This document shows, in pieces, positions 11,919 through 15,664 of a stretch of 15,664 nt of DNA; position 1 is the first letter of the stretch; each line of letters opens with the position of its first letter. A model generated the notes under the pieces. The model ran no database searches, was not told where the DNA came from, and was given only the letters and a program-made list of their open reading frames with translations. Source of the DNA: JAOUEE01 sp051011595 (lineage in GTDB: Bacteria > Actinomycetota > Acidimicrobiia > Acidimicrobiales > SHLQ01); contig JBPCTQ010000279.1 in NCBI GenBank assembly GCA_051011595.1, positions 1 to 15,664 of the forward strand. Direction: 5' to 3'. The position numbers and the translations under genes are program-made.

Positions 11919-13468
11919 GCCAGCACCTCCTCGGTGTCGGGGTCGGCGCCGGTGGCCATCAGATAGCCGAGTTGTTCACGGGTGGCGTCCTTGCCGTCGT
12001 AGACGCCGACCAATCGGCCGCGGTACAGCACACCGATGCGGTCCGACAGCGACAGGATCTCGTCGAGCTCGGCCGAGACCAGCAAAACCCCGACCCCACG
12101 ATCGCGGAGCTCGATGATCTGGTTGTGGATGAACTCGATGGAACCGACGTCGAGCCCGCGGGTGGGCTGAGCCACCACCAGGGCGTTGACATCGCCCGTG
12201 AGCTCGCGGGCCACGATCACCTTCTGCTGGTTGCCTCCCGACAAGGTGTCGACGGCAACATCGACGCCCGGAGTGCGCACGTCGTACTGCTCGGCCAGGA
12301 CCTCGGCCTCGGCTGCCACCGCCGACGGATTGCGAATCATGCGTTGGGCGAAGGGACGCTGGTAGTAGCGGTTCAACACCATGTTGTCGGCGATCGAATA
12401 CGAACCCACCAGCCCGTGTTTGCCGCGGTCTTCGGGGATGTGCGCCACGCCCAGCTCGGTGATGCGGCGGGGGTTCCACTTGGTGACGTTCTTCCCCAAC
12501 ACCTCGACCCGACCACCGACCTTGCGGCGCATGCCGGTGATGGCCTCCACCAGCTCGCGTTGACCGTTGCCTTGAACACCGGCCACGCCGAAGATCTCGC
12601 CGGCTCGCACCTCGGCCGAGAACCCGTTCACCGTGCGCACACCGCGGTCGTCCTCGACGGCCAGATCCCGGACCGAGATCACCGAGTCACCGGGGTCGGC
12701 CTCACCCTTGTCGACCTGGAACACCACGTCGCGTCCGACCATGAGGTTGGCCAGGGATTGTTGGGTGGCGGTTTTGGGATCGGCGGTCCCGGCCACCTTG
12801 CCGTTGCGCAGCACGGTGATGCGATCGGCGACGGCCAGGACCTCACGCAGCTTGTGGGTGATGAAGATGATGGATTTGCCCTGTTCGACGAGGCTGGCGA
12901 CCACGGCGAAGAAGTCGTCGACTTCTCCGGGAGTGAGCACCGCGGTGGGTTCGTCGAGGATCAAGATGTCGGCCTCGCGGAACAGCGCTTTCACCAGCTC
13001 GACTCGTTGCTGTTCACCCACCGAGAGGTCGCCCACCTTGGCGTCGGGGTCGATGACCAGCCCATAGCGCTCGCCCAGCTCGCGGATGCGACGCCGGGCC
13101 TCGTTGATGTCGAGCAGCGGGCCCTTGGTGAGCTCGTCACCGAGGATGACGTTCTCGGCGACGGTGAAGACCGGGATCAGCTGGAAGTGCTGGTGCACCA
13201 TGCCGATACCGTGCGCGATGGCGTCGGACACACCGTCGAAGTCGGCCCGTTCGCCCTTCACGTCGATGGTGCCGGTGTCGGGCTGATAGAGCCCGAAGAT
13301 CACGTTCACCAGCGTGCTCTTGCCGGCACCGTTCTCGCCGAGCAGGCAGTGGATCTCGCCGCGGTTCAGCCGGAGGTCGATGTCTTCGTTGGCGACCACG
13401 CCGCCAGGAAAGGTTTTGGTGACGCCCCGTACATCCAGTACGGGAGTCGACGCCGCCTCTCCTTGCAT
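11915..13468 (-). CDS. BMP-family nucleoside ABC transporter, tandem ATPase
   Basis: 517-residue double-cassette ATPase powering the importer. Domain 1 has Walker A GENGAGKST (44-52), Q-loop HQHF, signature LSVGEQQ (148-154), Walker B ILILDEPT (168-174) and switch H205. Domain 2 is degenerate in the usual way: GVQGNGQRE (297-305) replaces Walker A, LSGGNQQ (409-415) is intact, and Walker B reads VVAQPTRGLD with Gln at the catalytic Glu position. This arrangement is normal for sugar/nucleoside-type importers, where one site hydrolyses ATP. A GGGGAA stretch a few bases before the ATG is a weak ribosome site. The gene is separated from the BMP gene by 101 bases holding a strong hairpin and a possible promoter, and is coupled to permease 1 by a 4-base overlap. 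Confidence 0.95.
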   Translation of the reverse strand: MQGEAASTPVLDVRGVTKTFPGGVVANEDIDLRLNRGEIHCLLGENGAGKSTLVNVIFGLYQPDTGTIDVKGERADFDGVSDAIAHGIGMVHQHFQLIPVFTVAENVILGDELTKGPLLDINEARRRIRELGERYGLVIDPDAKVGDLSVGEQQRVELVKALFREADILILDEPTAVLTPGEVDDFFAVVASLVEQGKSIIFITHKLREVLAVADRITVLRNGKVAGTADPKTATQQSLANLMVGRDVVFQVDKGEADPGDSVISVRDLAVEDDRGVRTVNGFSAEVRAGEIFGVAGVQGNGQRELVEAITGMRRKVGGRVEVLGKNVTKWNPRRITELGVAHIPEDRGKHGLVGSYSIADNMVLNRYYQRPFAQRMIRNPSAVAAEAEVLAEQYDVRTPGVDVAVDTLSGGNQQKVIVARELTGDVNALVVAQPTRGLDVGSIEFIHNQIIELRDRGVGVLLVSAELDEILSLSDRIGVLYRGRLVGVYDGKDATREQLGYLMATGADPDTEEVLA

Positions 13469-13504
13469 CGTTCCCCAATCGCTCGTACTGCCGAATCGCT
13501 CACG

Positions 13505-13534
13505 ACACTAGAGCCAACGGCGGGTTGGGGTGAA
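13505..13534 (-). promoter_or_regulatory. Possible internal promoter before the ATPase gene
   Basis: On the minus strand TTCACC (complement of 13529-13534) and TAGTGT (complement of 13505-13510) are 18 bases apart. The hexamers match consensus only partly. If active, it would give ATPase and permeases a supply independent of read-through past the 13556-13585 hairpin. Confidence 0.25.
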
Positions 13535-13555
13535 CATAGCCTTCCGAACGCGACC

Positions 13556-13585
13556 GGGCCCGGCCCCCACTAGGGGACCAGGCCC
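13556..13585 (-). terminator. Strong intercistronic hairpin with the BMP stop codon in its loop
   Basis: 13556-13568 pairs with 13573-13585 over 13 positions, with a 4-base loop (TAGT in the mRNA) that contains the TAG stop of the BMP gene. Two of the pairs are G-U in the minus-strand RNA but would be C-A in plus-strand RNA, so the fold favours the operon's own transcript. No T-run follows. Attenuation, or protection of the BMP mRNA 3' end, is the likely role. Confidence 0.65.
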
Positions 13586-14952
13586 AGTCCAGAATCGCTC
13601 ACGGGCGTTTTTCCCGCTACGCCACCTCCGGGAGATGCGGTGGTCGTGGTCGACTCCGGAGCACCCGTGGTCTCGGGAGCACCCGTGGTTTCGGGAGCAC
13701 CCGTGGTTTCGGGAGCACCCGTCGTGGTCGTGTCATCGCCGGACGACTCGTCACAGGCCGAGTTCTCGCCCAGGAACAGACCGTCGATGCCACAGATGCC
13801 GGTGGTGATGTTGCCCACGGCGAGACCCAGTCGAGCAGCCTCGGTGGCCTCAACGGCCTCGGCGGGCAGGTCGGCGTCGTGAGCTTCGGCGTAGGTGATC
13901 AGGTCGTTGGCCGCCGTACCCACCAAGATGCCGCTGAGGAAGGCTTCCTCGATGGCCGACTGGATGAGCCGGAAGGTGACCAGGTCGACACGCTTGATCG
14001 CCGACGAGGCGAGGAACTCAGACCCGGGGGCTTCGCCACTGGAGAACGTGGTGAAGTACTCGTCCTGGTCGACACCGATGGCCCACACACCCTGCTCAGC
14101 AGCGGCTGCGATGCCACCGGAGCCCGTCTGGCCGCCGGCACCGAAGATGACGTCGGCGCCTTCACCGATGAACTGGGCGGCGTCGGACGCACCCTTGGCG
14201 ATGTCGGTGAAGCTCTCGTTGTAGACCGACAACACACTGATGTCGGGGTTCACGGCCTGAGCGCCCACGGTGTAGCCGTTGACGAACTTGACCACGGGCG
14301 GCACGTCTTCACGACCGGCCACCACACCGATGACACCGGTCTCGGACAGCGAAGCCGCCAAGGTGCCGGCGATGTAGCCGCTCTCGTCTTCGTTGAAGAC
14401 GACGCCGGCCATGTTGGCCGGGTACTCGGGCAGGAACTGATCGATACCGATGAACGAGACGTCGGGGTTGGCGTTGGCCGCCGCTTCGGTGTCGGACGTG
14501 ATCAGGAAGCCCACGGTGATGAGTGCGTTCGGCTCGGACTCGAGCATGGTGCCGATGTTGGCCTCGTAGTCGGCCTCACTGACCGTCTCCACGAAGTCGC
14601 TCTCGGCGATCCCGAAGCAGTCGATGGCTGCCTGGAGACCTTCGAAGGCGAACTGGTTGAAGGTGCCGTCGTCGACCTTGCCGATGTCGGTGACCAGGTT
14701 GACCCTGAATCCCTCGGGAGCCTGGAGGCCCTCAGCGGCGGCGCAGGCGTCGTCGAGCGTGACGAAGGACGAGGAGGCCTCGCCACCGTCGCCACCATCG
14801 TCTGCGCTGTCATCGCCGCCGTCGGCGGCAACCGTGGTGGACGAACCTGAGTCATCAGATCCGCCGTCATCGTCGTCGTCACTGCCACACGCGGCAGCCA
14901 CGAGGGCGAACGAGAGCAGTAGGGCCAAAACGGCCCAGAGCTTCCTGGACAT
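13570..14952 (-). CDS. BMP-family (basic membrane protein) nucleoside-binding lipoprotein
   Basis: 460 residues. MSRKLWAVLALLLSFALVAAAC is a lipoprotein signal with lipidated C22, followed by an acidic Gly/Ser/Asp linker (23-62). The BMP domain spans about 83-345 and begins with the characteristic VTDIGKVDDGTFNQFAFEGL. It continues with ITVGFLITSD, IGIDQF, GVVFNEDESGYIAG and DVIFGAGGQTGSGG, the last lining the ligand cleft of PnrA-like purine-nucleoside receptors. Four further cysteines (C70, C112, C387, C400) could form disulfides. The C-terminal tail (405-460) is unusual: four TTGAPE repeats and a Gly/Pro end. ATG 14952 has GGAGGG nine bases upstream. It is the first transporter gene of the operon and captures the substrate outside the membrane. 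The exact ligand cannot be read from sequence. Confidence 0.94.
   Translation of the reverse strand: MSRKLWAVLALLLSFALVAAACGSDDDDDGGSDDSGSSTTVAADGGDDSADDGGDGGEASSSFVTLDDACAAAEGLQAPEGFRVNLVTDIGKVDDGTFNQFAFEGLQAAIDCFGIAESDFVETVSEADYEANIGTMLESEPNALITVGFLITSDTEAAANANPDVSFIGIDQFLPEYPANMAGVVFNEDESGYIAGTLAASLSETGVIGVVAGREDVPPVVKFVNGYTVGAQAVNPDISVLSVYNESFTDIAKGASDAAQFIGEGADVIFGAGGQTGSGGIAAAAEQGVWAIGVDQDEYFTTFSSGEAPGSEFLASSAIKRVDLVTFRLIQSAIEEAFLSGILVGTAANDLITYAEAHDADLPAEAVEATEAARLGLAVGNITTGICGIDGLFLGENSACDESSGDDTTTTGAPETTGAPETTGAPETTGAPESTTTTASPGGGVAGKTPVSDSGLGLVP
13654..13725. repeat. Four 18-bp tandem repeats (TTGAPE) in the BMP gene
   Basis: Seventy-two bases encode TTGAPE four times (residues 410-433). 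The two central copies are identical and the outer ones differ by a few bases. The repeat lies in the low-complexity C-terminal tail and can expand or contract in frame. Confidence 0.9.
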
Positions 14953-14978
14953 GTGCTGTATCCCTCCATCGGTGTGCC

Positions 14979-14995
14979 CACCGGACTATCCGGTG
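14979..14995. promoter_or_regulatory. 17-bp palindrome in the BMP operon leader
   Basis: CACCGGA-CTA-TCCGGTG has perfect 7-base arms around a 3-base centre. It ends 11 bases before the Shine-Dalgarno of the BMP gene. It fits an operator for a dimeric regulator (GntR- or LacI-like spacing) or a leader hairpin; no regulator gene is in the window. Confidence 0.55.
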
Positions 14996-15020
14996 CGCGT
15001 TACCGAAGACTTCCTTCTTG

Positions 15021-15049
15021 CCGGCAACGCTACCGGATCTGGTTGCCGG
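15021..15049. promoter_or_regulatory. Inverted repeat flanking a candidate BMP promoter element
   Basis: CCGGCAAC (15021-15028) and GTTGCCGG (15042-15049) are perfect 8-base arms. The left arm is nested in the palindrome TTGCCGGCAA (15018-15027). Between them, on the minus strand, lies CCGGTAGCGT, whose TAGCGT (complement of 15027-15032) resembles the other -10 hexamers here. It is a candidate promoter-operator; transcription would give a leader of about 70 bases. Confidence 0.4.
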
Positions 15050-15059
15050 TTCTGTGTCA

Positions 15060-15084
15060 GGGGTGGTGTGACGTGGCACACCCC
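15060..15084 (-). terminator. Hairpin downstream of the QueF-like gene
   Basis: GGGGTG (15060-15065) pairs with CACCCC (15079-15084), and alternatively GGTGTG (15065-15070) pairs with CACACC (15077-15082). It lies immediately after the queF stop and before the BMP promoter region. There is no T-run. It probably separates the two units, at least partially. Confidence 0.4.
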
Positions 15085-15091
15085 AGGGGAC

Positions 15092-15490
15092 TCACTCCGC
15101 GGACCGGCGGGCCACAACACTGATCTCGATGCCGCCGCGAACCTGCTGATGGAGTGCGACGGAGAGGGTGACGAGGTGTTCATCCAGCACGTCGGCGACG
15201 TCATCGGCCACCGAGTTGGCCAGGTCTTCGGCCAGGATCGACTCGTGTTCCCAGCTGGCCAGGTAGAGCTTCAGTGACTTGGATTCGAGGGTGGCGGTGG
15301 TGACCAACTCGATCTCGGCCCGATAGTGATCGCGCTGGTCGGTCACCGGGCACCGGGCCAACAACTCGTCGGTGCGAAAGTGGATCTCGATCGGTGCCGT
15401 GGTGTCGAGGGTGATGATCTCCAACGCCCGGGTCGGCTCCATCGGTCCCGCACCGAGCGCCTGGAGATGAGATGTGTCGCTGCGAGCCAT
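15092..15490 (-). CDS. queF: QueF-like 7-cyano-7-deazaguanine reductase family protein
   Basis: 132-residue single-T-fold protein. LLARCPVTDQRDHYRAEIEL aligns with the QueF active-site region (CP-x-T-x-Q-x-D), giving the thioimide-forming cysteine C47 and acid D54. TLESKSLKLYL (68-77) is the NADPH-binding motif of unimodular QueF. The next block reads SWEHESILAED, where functional enzymes have FHED: E88 is kept but the catalytic histidine position is A87. QueF reduces preQ0 to preQ1 in queuosine synthesis. The family is clear; the reaction is uncertain because of the missing histidine and the G-to-D change in the T-G-Q-P-D stretch. It is also shorter than B. subtilis QueF (165 residues). ATG 15490 lies six bases after TACGGT, suggesting a leaderless mRNA. 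It precedes the BMP transporter on the same strand. Confidence 0.72.
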   Translation of the reverse strand: MARSDTSHLQALGAGPMEPTRALEIITLDTTAPIEIHFRTDELLARCPVTDQRDHYRAEIELVTTATLESKSLKLYLASWEHESILAEDLANSVADDVADVLDEHLVTLSVALHQQVRGGIEISVVARRSAE

Positions 15491-15496
15491 ACCAGC

Positions 15497-15502
15497 ACCG
15501 TA
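15497..15502 (-). promoter_or_regulatory. -10 hexamer TACGGT for a leaderless queF transcript
   Basis: The minus strand reads GCCGGTACGGT, GCTGGT, ATG. The spacing is the same six bases as at metG, DUF192 and the PHP gene, with no Shine-Dalgarno sequence and no clear -35 box. Confidence 0.6.
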
Positions 15503-15524
15503 CCGGCGCGCTATCCCCCACCCC

Positions 15525-15605
15525 GACCGGCCAACCCCGCCGAACCCGCTCCATCTGGCGTCACAAACCGGTCAATAGACCGCCAACCCACGCAAATTCG
15601 GTCAA
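15525..15605. promoter_or_regulatory. Cluster of CGGTC half-sites upstream of queF
   Basis: CGGTC-AATA-GACCG (15569-15582) is a perfect dyad. CGGTCAA occurs at 15569 and again at 15599, exactly 30 bases apart, and another GACCG lies at 15525-15529. The rest of the stretch from 15503 to the window end shows no gene I can support. A regulator site for queF or for a gene beyond the edge is possible. Confidence 0.3.
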
Positions 15606-15664
15606 ACGCCCAACGGCACCCGCCCGAGGGGCCGACGGAGGAGGCCCAGGGGGAGAGGGTCCGG

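Noticed and set aside
11858..13573. 571-codon plus-strand open frame opposite the ABC ATPase
   Set aside because: Antisense shadow; the minus strand has complete Walker and signature motifs in both cassettes.
15491..15664. preQ1 riboswitch upstream of the queF-like gene
   Set aside because: The candidate -10 box is six bases before the start codon, leaving no leader, and no preQ1 aptamer-like A-rich tail next to a hairpin is visible.

Overview
The window is high-GC bacterial chromosome (roughly two-thirds G+C by eye). It most likely comes from Actinomycetota, and probably from a non-mycobacterial lineage such as Acidimicrobiia. The evidence is the order metG-tatD-rpf-ksgA (classic for actinobacteria), a resuscitation-promoting-factor domain, a 29-residue bL37-like ribosomal protein, many GTG starts, genes that appear to be leaderless, and lipoproteins with an 'AAACGSDD' lipobox region. 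The class-level placement is inference. I see no rRNA, tRNA, CRISPR array, insertion sequence or phage gene, and no gene-free stretch longer than 300 bases.

Left part (1-4553, minus strand): rmuC, then metG and tatD (coupled by a 4-base GTGA overlap), then an Rpf-like secreted transglycosylase with its own operator-rich promoter, then the first 21 codons of a probable ksgA running off the window edge. These are housekeeping genes for translation, rRNA methylation and cell-wall remodelling.

Middle (4554-9332): a lone Flp pilin gene on the plus strand; then a minus-strand pair, DUF192 and rsmI (GTGA overlap), and ychF. Divergent from ychF is a plus-strand run: an HhH-PHP protein resembling PolX without its polymerase core, the tiny bL37-like gene, a DCC-family thiol-disulfide protein, and a small, extremely acidic Met/His-containing lipoprotein with its own promoter and Shine-Dalgarno sequence.

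Right part (9433-15490, minus strand): a complete BMP-family nucleoside-type ABC transporter (binding lipoprotein, double ATPase, two permeases) preceded by a QueF-like T-fold protein that lacks one expected catalytic histidine. The ATPase and permeases are joined by 4-base overlaps. The binding-protein gene ends in a strong hairpin whose loop carries its stop codon, a layout expected to give more binding protein than ATPase.

The most striking feature found by reading is a recurring promoter module. A TA(C/G)NNT hexamer, often preceded by CCGG, sits exactly six bases before the start codon of metG, DUF192, the PHP gene and queF, and eight bases before bL37. These look like leaderless transcripts. 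The genes with real leaders (ychF, the acidic lipoprotein, the BMP gene) carry clear Shine-Dalgarno sequences instead.
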